Made by a program: the position numbers and the translations under genes
In this document: positions 20,245 to 28,975 of the stretch, piece by piece
Position numbering within the stretch: the first letter of the stretch is position 1
Layout: the number at the start of each line of letters is the position of its first letter
The notes under the pieces: generated by a model
Told to the model about the DNA's origin: nothing
What the model saw: only the letters and a program-made list of their open reading frames with translations
Databases searched by the model: none
Assembly (NCBI GenBank): GCA_007120035.1
Contig: SKON01000181.1
Location: forward strand, 1-35,431
Length of the DNA: 35,431 nucleotides
From: Myxococcales bacterium
Lineage (GTDB): Bacteria > Myxococcota_A > Bradymonadia > Bradymonadales > Bradymonadaceae
Reading direction: 5' to 3'

Positions 20245-20283
20245 CCCTGACCTGCCCAACTTCGCGAGATTCCGGGGGAACCG

Positions 20284-21864
20284 ATGGACTCACTCCTCGA
20301 AGGCGTGGCCCGCTCCTTTCAAGACTACGAGTCCCGTCCGGCGCTCTTCCTGGGAGACCAGGCGTTCACCTGCGGGGAGCTCTCCCGGTTCGCCAGCGCC
20401 ATCGCTCATCTCATCGCCACCGAGTCCCCCACCCCGGGCCGAGTCGCGATCCTCTCCGAGTGCAGCCTCACCGCCTACGGGGGGATCCTCGGGGCCCTGA
20501 TGGCCGGCGCCGCCTACGTCCCCATCCACCCGGGCTTTCCCGCCGCACGGGCCGCCCAGATCCTCCTTCGGTCCCAGGCGACGGTCCTCCTCGTGGGGCC
20601 CGACGCCGTCACCGAAGCCAAGGCCCTGCTCGAACTCGTCGACGCCCCCCGGATCGTGATCACCCCGGAGATCTCCGAAGCCCGCCGAAAGATCGCCGCC
20701 CCGGGCCACTCCTACCTCGACGCCACAGACCTCGCCGCCCAGCCCACGACAGGCCTGACAGCCCCCACAGTGGCCCCGTCAGACATCGCCTACCTCCTCT
20801 TTACCTCGGGGAGCACCGGAGAACCCAAGGCCGTTCCCGTGAGCCACGGCAACGCCTGCGCCTACCTGCAGGTGGCGCTCTCCCGCTACGACCTCACCCC
20901 CGAGGACCGGGCCTCCCAGACCTTCCGGCTGGCCTTCGATCTCTCCGTCCACGACCTCTTCGTCACCTGGTCGCGGGGGGCGAGCCTCCACCCCCTGCCG
21001 CCTCAGGCCCGCCTCTTGCCCGGCCGGTTCATCCGAGAACGGGAGCTGACTCACTGGTTCTCTGTGCCCACCACGGCGATGACCATGGCCCGCTTCGGCC
21101 AGCTCTCCGTCGGCGCCTTCCCCTCCCTGCGGGCGAGCCTCTTCTGCGGGGAGGCCCTCCCGCTGAAGACCGCTCGCCAGTGGGCGATCGCTGCCCCGCA
21201 CTCCACCGTGGACAACCTCTACGGCCCCACGGAGGCCACCATCGCCTGCACGGCCTTTCGCCTCGGCCAGGATCGGGCCGCCCCTCCCCCCGGAGGGCTG
21301 ACCCCCATCGGACGGCCCTTCCCGGACCAGTGCGTCCTCGTCGTCGACCCCGACGGCGATCCCTGCTTTCAGGGCACCCCGGGGGAGCTCCTCCTCTCTG
21401 GACCACAGGTCACCGCCGGCTACCTCAACGACGCCCGCCGCACCGAGGAGTCCTTCCTCACCGACGGGCCCCACCGGTGGTACCGCACGGGAGACCGCGT
21501 GGTGATCGACCACACCGGATGCCTCCACTTCCTGGGCCGCCTCGACGATCAGATCCAGGTCGCCGGCCACCGGGTCGAGCTCTCGGAGGTCGACTTCGCT
21601 CTCCGGCAAGCCTGTGGCCACGAGCTGGCCGTCTCCGTGGCCCGACCTCGCGACGGCATCACCGAGATCCTGGCCTTCGTGGTCACCGACGACGGTGACT
21701 CTCTGGACCTACCGGCCCTCCTGAATCGGTGCCGAGACCTCCTCCCCGACTACATGGTCCCCCGCCGAGTCATCGCCGTCGACGCCATGCCCCGAAACAC
21801 CAGCGGCAAGATCGACCGCTCCGCCCTCCTGGACCTCCTGAACACTGCCGAGGCCCGCCCATGA
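20284..21864 (+). CDS. Stand-alone amino-acid adenylation enzyme (NRPS A-domain/DltA-like ligase)
   Basis: ANL-superfamily enzyme of 526 residues, predicted to activate a carboxylic acid as the adenylate and load it on a carrier-protein phosphopantetheine. A-domain core motifs are in order: A3 LLFTSGSTGEPKA (about 171), A4 region FDLSVHDLF, A5 NLYGPTEAT (about 312), A7 YRTGDR (about 400), A8 GRLDDQIQVAGHRVE (about 418) and A10 NTSGKIDR with the catalytic Lys near 509. The Asp in FDLS corresponds to the residue that binds the alpha-amine in amino-acid-activating members, so an amino-acid substrate is likely but not identified. The stop overlaps the next start (ATGA). No condensation or thioesterase domain is fused. 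The carrier gene two positions downstream is the probable partner. Confidence 0.9.
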   Translation: MDSLLEGVARSFQDYESRPALFLGDQAFTCGELSRFASAIAHLIATESPTPGRVAILSECSLTAYGGILGALMAGAAYVPIHPGFPAARAAQILLRSQATVLLVGPDAVTEAKALLELVDAPRIVITPEISEARRKIAAPGHSYLDATDLAAQPTTGLTAPTVAPSDIAYLLFTSGSTGEPKAVPVSHGNACAYLQVALSRYDLTPEDRASQTFRLAFDLSVHDLFVTWSRGASLHPLPPQARLLPGRFIRERELTHWFSVPTTAMTMARFGQLSVGAFPSLRASLFCGEALPLKTARQWAIAAPHSTVDNLYGPTEATIACTAFRLGQDRAAPPPGGLTPIGRPFPDQCVLVVDPDGDPCFQGTPGELLLSGPQVTAGYLNDARRTEESFLTDGPHRWYRTGDRVVIDHTGCLHFLGRLDDQIQVAGHRVELSEVDFALRQACGHELAVSVARPRDGITEILAFVVTDDGDSLDLPALLNRCRDLLPDYMVPRRVIAVDAMPRNTSGKIDRSALLDLLNTAEARP

Positions 21865-22655
21865 ACACCTTCGACACCGCCGAACTGGCCACCGCCCTTC
21901 TGCCCCACCGGATCCCCGACGACGCCGTCGTCATGGTCCACTCCTCACTGATCGGCCTGGGCCCCATGCGCGGCGTCCCCCTGCGGGACCTCCCATCAGT
22001 GCTCCTCTCATCGCTGCGGGAGATCCTGGGACCCGACGTCACCCTGGTCGTCCCCACCTTCACCTTCACCTTCTGCGACGGCGAGCCCTTCGACCGCCAG
22101 CAGACGCCCTCCTCGGGAATGGGCGTCCTCGCTGAGGAGCTCCGCCGCCACCCCTCCGCGTGGCGATCCCCCCACCCCATCCAGTCCATCGCTGCCCTCG
22201 GCCCCATGGCCGCCAAGATCTGCGACCGCCGCACCGAGAGCGCCTACGGCCCCGGGAGCAGCTTCGAGTCCCTCCTCTACCTCGATGCCTACCTCCTCCT
22301 GCTGGGATGCTCCTTCGAGGCCCTCTCGCTGGTCCACCTCCTCGAGGAACGCCAGGGCGTCCCCTACCGGTACTGGATGACCTTCGAAGGCCTCGTCCGC
22401 GACGGCTCCACCGAAGAGATCCGCACCGCTCGCCATTACGCCCGCAAGCGTGGCCATAAAGTCCACGTCTCCCCTATCGCTCATCGCCTCCACGACCGCG
22501 GCCAGATCGCCACCACCCCCCTGGCCACCGGCCAGGTCCAGTCCTGCCGGGCCCTCCACTTCGCCCGAGAGGGCCTGGACCTCCTCCGGGAGAACTCCAC
22601 CGCCCTGCTCCGACACATCGCCCCTCCTCGGCAGAGTGCTCCCCATGGTCCATGA
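21861..22655 (+). CDS. AAC(3)-family N-acyltransferase (antibiotic_NAT fold)
   Basis: A 264-residue enzyme of the aminoglycoside 3-N-acetyltransferase superfamily, which transfers an acyl group to a primary amine. Family landmarks are MVHSSLIGLG near the start, VVPTFTFTFCDGEPFD followed by TPSSGMGVLAEELRR, and RSPHPIQSIAALGPMA, which carries the conserved His. A C-terminal half with YRYWMTFEG is also typical. Known members use acetyl-CoA, but here the gene is overlapped by an adenylation gene upstream (ATGA) and a carrier-protein gene downstream (11 bases). I infer that the donor could be a carrier-bound acyl or aminoacyl group and the acceptor an amino sugar or similar metabolite. Resistance to aminoglycosides is a less likely role given this context. 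Start ATG 21861. Confidence 0.85.
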   Translation: MNTFDTAELATALLPHRIPDDAVVMVHSSLIGLGPMRGVPLRDLPSVLLSSLREILGPDVTLVVPTFTFTFCDGEPFDRQQTPSSGMGVLAEELRRHPSAWRSPHPIQSIAALGPMAAKICDRRTESAYGPGSSFESLLYLDAYLLLLGCSFEALSLVHLLEERQGVPYRYWMTFEGLVRDGSTEEIRTARHYARKRGHKVHVSPIAHRLHDRGQIATTPLATGQVQSCRALHFAREGLDLLRENSTALLRHIAPPRQSAPHGP

Positions 22656-22881
22656 TCGCGACGATCTCCGAGACCTCCTCTTGGAACTCCTGGCCACCGA
22701 CGTCGACGGCTCCACAGATCTCCTGAGGACCGGCGTCGTCGACAGCATCGGCCTCCTCCAGCTCATCGGACACGTCGAAGAGGCCCTGGACATCTCCCTG
22801 GACCTCTATGACGTCGATCCCGACGACCTCTCCACCCTCGACGGACTCCTCCGCCTCTTCGGTCAGTCTTCGTCGACCTGA
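22645..22881 (+). CDS. Acyl/peptidyl carrier protein
   Basis: A 78-residue carrier protein with the phosphopantetheine attachment site in VVDSIGLLQLI (DSI instead of the common DSL; Ser about 34). It is acidic and helical, with the expected spacing to helices II to IV (HVEEALDISLDLYDVDPDDLSTLDGLLRLF). It starts inside the preceding gene (11-base overlap), so it is translated with it. The last 19 bases overlap the 3' end of the convergent nuoN gene. It most likely carries the product of the adenylation enzyme for transfer by the AAC(3)-type protein. No dedicated phosphopantetheinyl transferase is seen here. Confidence 0.85.
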   Translation: MVHDRDDLRDLLLELLATDVDGSTDLLRTGVVDSIGLLQLIGHVEEALDISLDLYDVDPDDLSTLDGLLRLFGQSSST

Positions 22882-24506
22882 AGCCGCCGATCGAGCTCCA
22901 TCTGGCCTCGATCGATGGTGGCCTGCACCTCCGCCGGCACCCCGCTCATGCTCATGATCGCCGACCGACACACGTCGATGGGCTTCGCCGGGAACACGCC
23001 CAGGTACAACGTCGCCGCCGCGCACGCACCCAGCGCCCACAGCTTGCCCTTCGTCGCCAGCGGACGAACCTCCCGCAGCGCCGGCTTCATGTACATGTAG
23101 ACGATCACCTTCAAGTAGTAGTAGGCCCCGATCACGCTGCCGATCACACCCACGATCACCATGTAGATGAACGCCATCTCTCCCGTCTGCACCCCCACGT
23201 CCACGCCGGTCCGAAAGATGTAGAACTTCGCCAAAAACCCTCCCGTCGGCGGCACGCCGGCCAACGACAAGACGCAGATGGTCATGATCATGCCCATCTT
23301 CGGATACTTGATCCCCAGCTGCCCGAGATCGGCATAGGTCTCCACCGCCTCTCCCCGACGCCCGAAGTACGAGAGCACTCCGAAGGCCCCCACCAGCGCC
23401 ACCGTGTAGGCCGTCAGGGAGTACAGGATCGCGTCATTATGCAGGAAGAAGCTCGGGTGCGAGTTCGCCGCTACGAAACCGATCGACAGGTACCCGGCGT
23501 GAGCGATCCCGTAGTACGCCAGCATCCGCTTCACGTTGTCCTGGGTCACAGCCACCAGGTTCCCCAGGAGCATCGACCCGATGGCGAACACGAACGCCAC
23601 GTCGATCCAACCCCACCCGAAGAACCCACCCCGCAACACCTCCAGCGGGAAGGCCACCGAGAACACCCGGATCATCGTCGCGAATCCCACCACCTTCACG
23701 GCGGTGGCCATAAAGCCCACCGACGGCGTCGGGCTCCCGGTGTACACGTCGGGCGCCCAGATATGGAACGGGAACGCCGCCACCTTGAACGCCAGACCGC
23801 TCAGGATCAGGAGCACCCCGATCATCACCATCCCGAAGGCCCCGTGGCTCGCGCCGGCCGCGGACAAAAAGAACAGATTCTCCCGGATATACTCCAGGTT
23901 CGTCGTCCCCGTCGCCCCGTAGATCAACGCGATCCCGTAGAGCATCAACGCCGCCGAGAACGCCCCCAGGATGAAGTACTTCATCCCCGCCTCGGCGCTC
24001 CGAGAGTCCTTCCGCAAGAACGACGCCAGCACATAGAGCGGGATCGACATCACCTCAAAGGCGATGAACATGGTCAACAGGTCCGCGGCCTGGACCATGA
24101 AGATCATCCCCGCCACGCTGATCAGGATCAGGAGATAGTACTCCCCTCGATCCATCTGATGACTACGCAAAAACGCCGGCGAAGCCAGGATCATCAACGC
24201 CGCCGACGCGCAGGCCAGCCCCGAGAAGAAGAGCGAGTACCGATCCAGATAGAGCATCCCGAAGAACACCGGCCGCTCCAGGCCCATGTCCCAAAGGTAC
24301 CAGCAGCTGGCCGCCGTCAGCACCAGGCCGATGGCCGCGAAATAAGCCTGATACTCCCGGGACGTGCCCTTGTTGTGGAAGACATCGAGGAGGATGAACA
24401 CCACGGCCACCAGCGTGACGATGGCCCCGGGCACCAGGGCGACCAACTCCGCCCCTTCCGGAGGGGTCAGCAGCCCGAGCGTTGTCAGTGTCGACAGAAG
24501 TTGCAT
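22863..24506 (-). CDS. nuoN: NADH-quinone oxidoreductase subunit N
   Basis: Antiporter-like membrane-arm subunit of respiratory complex I, contributing one proton channel. The 547 residues include about 14 hydrophobic segments, the Mrp-antiporter core (YYLLILISVAGMIFMVQAADLLTMFIAFEVMSIPLYVLA), the central-channel region KVAAFPFHIWAPDVYTGSPTPSVGFMATAVK with its conserved Lys, and QDNVKRMLAYYGIAHAGYL. A further proton-path segment is PPTGGFLAKFYIF. It is the last gene of the nuo block, 30 bases after nuoM. Its 3' end overlaps the carrier-protein gene on the other strand by 19 bases, so no separate terminator is visible. Confidence 0.95.
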   Translation of the reverse strand: MQLLSTLTTLGLLTPPEGAELVALVPGAIVTLVAVVFILLDVFHNKGTSREYQAYFAAIGLVLTAASCWYLWDMGLERPVFFGMLYLDRYSLFFSGLACASAALMILASPAFLRSHQMDRGEYYLLILISVAGMIFMVQAADLLTMFIAFEVMSIPLYVLASFLRKDSRSAEAGMKYFILGAFSAALMLYGIALIYGATGTTNLEYIRENLFFLSAAGASHGAFGMVMIGVLLILSGLAFKVAAFPFHIWAPDVYTGSPTPSVGFMATAVKVVGFATMIRVFSVAFPLEVLRGGFFGWGWIDVAFVFAIGSMLLGNLVAVTQDNVKRMLAYYGIAHAGYLSIGFVAANSHPSFFLHNDAILYSLTAYTVALVGAFGVLSYFGRRGEAVETYADLGQLGIKYPKMGMIMTICVLSLAGVPPTGGFLAKFYIFRTGVDVGVQTGEMAFIYMVIVGVIGSVIGAYYYLKVIVYMYMKPALREVRPLATKGKLWALGACAAATLYLGVFPAKPIDVCRSAIMSMSGVPAEVQATIDRGQMELDRRLQVDED

Positions 24507-24536
24507 GATCTTCGAATCCGTCTTCTACAGAAGTGA

Positions 24537-26384
24537 CTACCGTTGTTGACGCCGCTCTCGGGCCAGGTCCACCATCGAACCCTGTGGCACCCACTCCTCG
24601 TTGGGGGGCTCCACGACCACCTGTCCGTACACGTTCCGCCGATCTTCGTCGGCCGCCGCGGCCTCCACAGCCTCGGTCACCTTCACGTCCATGTAGCTCA
24701 AAAACTGATGAATCGACGGGTCCATCCGGCTCATGAAGAACTTCGGATAGACCCCCATGAAGATGGTCATCACCACGATGGGCACCAGCACCCCGATCTC
24801 TCGGGCCGTCAGCCGGGGCATCATCCGCACCTCTTCGTACCGGACCTCCCCGAACATCACCCGCCTGAACATCCAGATCAGGTACGCCGCTCCCAGGATC
24901 ACCCCGAGAGCGCCGATAGCCGCCATGATGAACGCCGTCAGCTCCGGGCCGGAGCTCGTCCCGGCCTCGGTGGGCACCGTCGTCGTCGTCCCCAGCGCGA
25001 ACGCGCTCTCGGCGTCAGCCAGGAAGAAGTTGTACTCCCCGAAGCTCAGGAAGTGGCTCTTCGCCGCTCCCATCAAGCTCAAGAACTCACCCACGAACCC
25101 GTTCAGCCCCGGCAGCCCTGCCGAACCCAGCATGATCACCGCGAACATTACGGCGAACACGGGCATCACCTTGGCCACCCCGCCAAAGTCGGCGATCCTC
25201 TTGCTATGCCGCCGCTCGTACAACATCCCCACGCAGAGGAAGAGCCCCCCCGTGGCGATCCCGTGGGCGAGCATCACGTAGATGCCTCCGGCCAACCCCT
25301 GGGGGGTCATGGCCACCAGACCTAAGACGCAGAACCCCAGGTGACTCACCGAGCTGTAGGCCACCAGCTTCTTTACGTCCGTCTGGATCAACGCCAGCAC
25401 CGCCCCATACACGATCCCGATCACCGCCAGCACGGCGATGAACGGCGCGTACACCACGAACGCATCTGGGAAGAGCGGGAACGCCAGCCGGACCATCCCG
25501 TAGGTCCCGAGCTTCAGCATCACCGCTGCCAGCAACACACTCCCCGCCGTCGGCGCCTGCACGTGGGCCAGCGGCAGCCAGGTGTGAAACGGGAAGAGGG
25601 GCACCTTGATCGCAAAGGAGAGCGCGAACGCCGCGAAGAGCCAGAACTGCTGCTCATAGGTCAGCTCCGCACCCAGCATGTCCGCGTAGAGGAACGAATA
25701 CACCCCCGTGTCGGCCCCCACCTGAAAGTACACATAGACCATGGCCGTCAGCATCAAGAGCGAGCCCGTCATGGTGTAGATAAAGAACGTAAGGCCCGCC
25801 TTCAGCCGCTCCGCCCCACCCCAGATCACGATGATAAAGTACATCGGAACCAGGACGACCTCCCAAAAGATGAAGAAGAGGAAGAGGTCGATGGCCAGCA
25901 TCGCCCCCACCAGCCCCACCTCCAGAAGGAGTAGGAACACCATGTACTCTTTGACGTTCTCTTTGATCGCCCCATAGGTCGACCAGATCGCGATGGGCAT
26001 CAAGAACGTGGTCAACATCACCAGCCATAAGCTGATCCCGTCGACCCCCATGGCGTAGCTGATCCCCACCTCCGGGATCCAGTCGATATGCTCCACCATC
26101 TGGAAGGTGAACGCGTCCCCGGCGGCCGCTGCTACGGCGGGGTTGAAGTTCACCATGATCCCCACGCTCAACGCGAAGGTCCCCAGCGATGCGATCAGGG
26201 CCACGTTGCGCAGGACGTTGATCTGCTCTTTCGGGATGAAGAGGAGCAGCAAGATCCCCACCAGCGGGGCGAAGGTCGTCAGCGTCAGCCATGGCATCGA
26301 CCCCTCGGCCTCGCTCACCATTCCGATCTGAGCCAGGAGGGGCTGCGCTGCCAGGGCGCTGAATATGCTCGAAAACTCTACCAT
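24537..26384 (-). CDS. nuoM: NADH-quinone oxidoreductase subunit M
   Basis: Second antiporter-like proton-pumping subunit of complex I, about 615 residues, longer than the usual 500-550. Core motifs are ISLWLVMLTTFLMPIAIWSTY, IFWEVVLVPMYFIIVIWG with the channel Glu, KVPLFPFHTWLPLAHVQAPTAGSVLLAAVMLKLGTYGMVR with the conserved Lys and His, and QTDVKKLVAYSSVSHLGF. The extra length includes an insertion at about residues 440-480 (GEYNFFLADAESAFALGTTTTVP) and a hydrophilic C-terminal extension of about 70 residues. The start is uncertain between a GTG at 26390 and the ATG at 26384 used here; neither has a strong ribosome site. Gaps to nuoL (51 bases) and nuoN (30 bases) are compatible with one operon. 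Confidence 0.94.
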   Translation of the reverse strand: MVEFSSIFSALAAQPLLAQIGMVSEAEGSMPWLTLTTFAPLVGILLLLFIPKEQINVLRNVALIASLGTFALSVGIMVNFNPAVAAAAGDAFTFQMVEHIDWIPEVGISYAMGVDGISLWLVMLTTFLMPIAIWSTYGAIKENVKEYMVFLLLLEVGLVGAMLAIDLFLFFIFWEVVLVPMYFIIVIWGGAERLKAGLTFFIYTMTGSLLMLTAMVYVYFQVGADTGVYSFLYADMLGAELTYEQQFWLFAAFALSFAIKVPLFPFHTWLPLAHVQAPTAGSVLLAAVMLKLGTYGMVRLAFPLFPDAFVVYAPFIAVLAVIGIVYGAVLALIQTDVKKLVAYSSVSHLGFCVLGLVAMTPQGLAGGIYVMLAHGIATGGLFLCVGMLYERRHSKRIADFGGVAKVMPVFAVMFAVIMLGSAGLPGLNGFVGEFLSLMGAAKSHFLSFGEYNFFLADAESAFALGTTTTVPTEAGTSSGPELTAFIMAAIGALGVILGAAYLIWMFRRVMFGEVRYEEVRMMPRLTAREIGVLVPIVVMTIFMGVYPKFFMSRMDPSIHQFLSYMDVKVTEAVEAAAADEDRRNVYGQVVVEPPNEEWVPQGSMVDLARERRQQR

Positions 26385-26435
26385 GGTCACTCTATTCCGT
26401 GTCTTAAACTGCCCGCGGACTCCGCTGACTGCAGA

Positions 26436-28580
26436 TTAGCTCCCCGTCGCACCACCAAGGATGGCGAAGAGGATCAACACCGTCCCGATCAGGATGTACG
26501 TCGCGTATCGCTGCACGTTGCCGCCCTGCAGATGTCGCAGGACCTGCCCGAAGTTCTTGGTCATGAACGCCGTGCCTCCCACCAAGAGCCCGGCGATGAT
26601 GTACCGATCAAACCAGTAGCTCACCTCCCCGAGCTTCAGCGTGGACCGCACAAAGGCCGTGTCGTACCCCTCGTCGACGAAGTACTTGTTCCACAGCAGG
26701 TCGTACAGTTTGCCGGCCCGCTCCTTCACCCGGGCCGGAAGCTCCGGGCTCTTCACGTACATCAGATACGCCAGCCCGATCCCGGCCCCGGCGATCGCGA
26801 TGCTCACCACCGCCACCAGCGTCTCCAGACCGTAAGGGCTCGCCCCAAATCGGCCCACCACCCGGTAGGCGTCGGAGACCAGGAAGACCTCGGCCAGCCA
26901 ATTCTCCAACAAGAGCGACCAGAACTGCGGACCCTCGGGCATATGAGTCGTGATGAAGTGCGGGATCCCCACGTACCCGCCCACGAAGGACAGGAACGCG
27001 AGCACCACCAGGGGCACCAACATCGACGGCGGCGACTCATGGATATGAGCCTTCGTCTCCTCGTCGGCCCGACACTCTCCATGGAAGGTCATGAAGTAGC
27101 ACCGGAACATGTAGAAGGCCGTCAAGAAGGCTGTCATGATCCCCAGGAGGAACACCACCCAGTTCACGATCGCCCACCGGCCGATATCCAGGGCTTCACC
27201 GCCCGCCGCCGCCGGCACCAGCGCCGACGTAAAGTGCTCCATGGTGATCATCCCCATCGCCCCATCCACGGTGAGGACGTGAGCGTTGGAGATCGCTCCC
27301 CACAAGATCAGATCTTTCGAGAAGAAACCCGAGAAGAAGGGCACCCCGGCGATGGCGATCGTCGCCACCAGGAAGGTCGCCCACGTATAGGGCATCAACT
27401 TGCGCAGCCCCCCCATCTTCCGCATGTCCTGCTCGTGATGCATCCCATGGATCACGCTTCCAGCCCCCAGGAAGAGCAGGGCCTTGAAGAACGCGTGGGT
27501 CATCAGGTGGAAGATGGCCGCCACGAAGGCCCCCATCCCCACGGCCATGAACATAAAGCCCAGCTGGCTCACCGTTGAGTAGGCCAGCACCCGTTTGATA
27601 TCTGTCTGGACCAGGGCGATCGTCGCCGCGAAGAACGCTGTCAGGGCACCCACAATCGCGATCGTCGCCATCAGGCGATGATCCAACGTGAAGAGCCAGT
27701 TCATCCGGCAGATCAGGAACACCCCGGCGGTCACCATCGTCGCCGCGTGAATCAGGGCACTCACCGGGGTGGGACCGGCCATGGCGTCCGGGAGCCACAC
27801 GTAGAGCGGAATCTGCGCGCTCTTTCCGGTGCAGCCCAAAAAGATCAGCAGCCCCGCCGGCAGGGCGATGGGCAGAAGCGTCGCCGCCGTCGCCGCCGTG
27901 GTCGACATCTCCGCCAGCGCCACGTAGTCCCAGGTTCCCGCCGTGTAGAAGACCAGGAACATCCCCAGGATGAAGCAGAAGTCCCCCACCCGGTTGACCA
28001 AAAACGCCTTCTGGCCCGCCGCCGCTTTCTCGTCGTCACCGAACCAGAACCCGATCAGCAGGTAGGAGCACACCCCCACCCCTTCCCAGCCGATGAAGGT
28101 GACCAGCATGTTCTTGCCCAGCACCAACATCAACATCGCGAACGCGAAGAGGTTCAGGTACGCGAAGTACCGCCACTTCGACTCGTCCTCGGCCATGTAG
28201 CCCGCCGAGTAGATGTGGATCAGCAGCCCCACCCCGGTGACCACCAGCACCATCACCGCCGACAGCGGATCCAGGAGGAAGGCGATCTCCGCCTCCAGAC
28301 TCCCGGAGAAGATCCACTGGTAGGCCGTGTATGTCAGCATCCCCCAGCTTCGCTCCCCGTCGGGGCTCACCGTCATGTTGTTGATCAGCGCCTGCACGCT
28401 GATCAGAGCGAACGCGAAGGACATCGCCATCGCGCCGCAGGCCACCCAGTCCACCACCCGTTTGGGCAGCTTCGACCCGAAGAGCCCGTTGATGATCGCC
28501 CCCAGCAGGGGGGCCAACACGATCAGGCCCAGAAAGTAAAATTGTTCGGCGTAAAGTGCTTCCATCGTCGCCTGGTCCAT
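26436..28580 (-). CDS. nuoL: NADH-quinone oxidoreductase subunit L
   Basis: Distal antiporter-like subunit of complex I, 714 residues, with the long lateral helix that braces the membrane arm at its C-terminal end. Signature regions are GWEGVGVCSYLLIGFW, VNRVGDFCFILGMF, KSAQIPLYVWLPDAMAGPTPVSALIHAATMVTAGV with the conserved Lys and His, QTDIKRVLAYSTVSQLGFM, MTHAFFKALLFLGAGSVIH and GVPFFSGFFSKD. The length is above the E. coli form (613) but within the range of longer bacterial NuoL proteins. An ATG at 28565 is an alternative start. Neighbours are nuoK (51 bases upstream) and nuoM. Confidence 0.95.
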   Translation of the reverse strand: MDQATMEALYAEQFYFLGLIVLAPLLGAIINGLFGSKLPKRVVDWVACGAMAMSFAFALISVQALINNMTVSPDGERSWGMLTYTAYQWIFSGSLEAEIAFLLDPLSAVMVLVVTGVGLLIHIYSAGYMAEDESKWRYFAYLNLFAFAMLMLVLGKNMLVTFIGWEGVGVCSYLLIGFWFGDDEKAAAGQKAFLVNRVGDFCFILGMFLVFYTAGTWDYVALAEMSTTAATAATLLPIALPAGLLIFLGCTGKSAQIPLYVWLPDAMAGPTPVSALIHAATMVTAGVFLICRMNWLFTLDHRLMATIAIVGALTAFFAATIALVQTDIKRVLAYSTVSQLGFMFMAVGMGAFVAAIFHLMTHAFFKALLFLGAGSVIHGMHHEQDMRKMGGLRKLMPYTWATFLVATIAIAGVPFFSGFFSKDLILWGAISNAHVLTVDGAMGMITMEHFTSALVPAAAGGEALDIGRWAIVNWVVFLLGIMTAFLTAFYMFRCYFMTFHGECRADEETKAHIHESPPSMLVPLVVLAFLSFVGGYVGIPHFITTHMPEGPQFWSLLLENWLAEVFLVSDAYRVVGRFGASPYGLETLVAVVSIAIAGAGIGLAYLMYVKSPELPARVKERAGKLYDLLWNKYFVDEGYDTAFVRSTLKLGEVSYWFDRYIIAGLLVGGTAFMTKNFGQVLRHLQGGNVQRYATYILIGTVLILFAILGGATGS

Positions 28581-28631
28581 TCGACAGGGGTTGGCTACCC
28601 GTTACTCCCGACTTCCTAGTGCCGGGCGCCT

Positions 28632-28943
28632 CTAATGCTTCAGCTCCTGCATCTCATCGACCTCTATGCCCCGCTTGTGCCGGAACACGTGGAGCACGAT
28701 CGCCAGAGCCACGGCCGCCTCGGCCGCCGCCACCGCCATGATGAAGAACGCGAAGATATGACCGTCCAGATCCACTCGATACCGGGCAAACGCGATGAAG
28801 CTCAGGTTCACCGAGTTCAGCATCAGCTCGATGCTCATAAAGAGGATGATCGCGTTTCGACGCACCAACACCCCCACCATGCCGATCGTAAAGACCGCCG
28901 CGGAGAGGATCAGATAATGTGCCAGCGTTGGTTCCCAGGACAT
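28632..28943 (-). CDS. nuoK: NADH-quinone oxidoreductase subunit K
   Basis: Small three-helix membrane subunit of complex I (103 residues, normal size) that forms part of the proton path between the quinone site and the antiporter-like subunits. The two essential buried glutamates are present in [15 protein letters not shown] (E39) and [15 protein letters not shown] (E75). The cytoplasmic loop [14 protein letters not shown] lies between them. It is 32 bases downstream of nuoJ and 51 bases upstream of nuoL. Confidence 0.96.
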   Translation of the reverse strand: MSWEPTLAHYLILSAAVFTIGMVGVLVRRNAIILFMSIELMLNSVNLSFIAFARYRVDLDGHIFAFFIMAVAAAEAAVALAIVLHVFRHKRGIEVDEMQELKH

Positions 28944-28975
28944 ACCACAACTCCATCATCGTGACCGGCTTTGGG

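Larger units (their letters stand above)
19731..20283. other. 553-base intergenic region with structured elements
   Basis: There is no credible gene here. 19760-19960 is G-rich on the plus strand, with three CGTCGGGG-containing imperfect repeats, and probably serves as promoter DNA for the minus-strand gene. 19984-20174 holds two long inverted arms, and 20227-20244 a perfect short hairpin; both are annotated separately. The stretch between the arms holds a near-direct repeat (GGAGTCGTTCCG / GGATTCGTTCCG). The base composition lacks the strong C bias of coding DNA. Confidence 0.65.

Noticed and set aside
20187..21698. Arg/Pro-rich frame overlapping the adenylation gene
   Set aside because: It is an out-of-frame reading of the adenylation gene, which has all A-domain motifs in its own frame.
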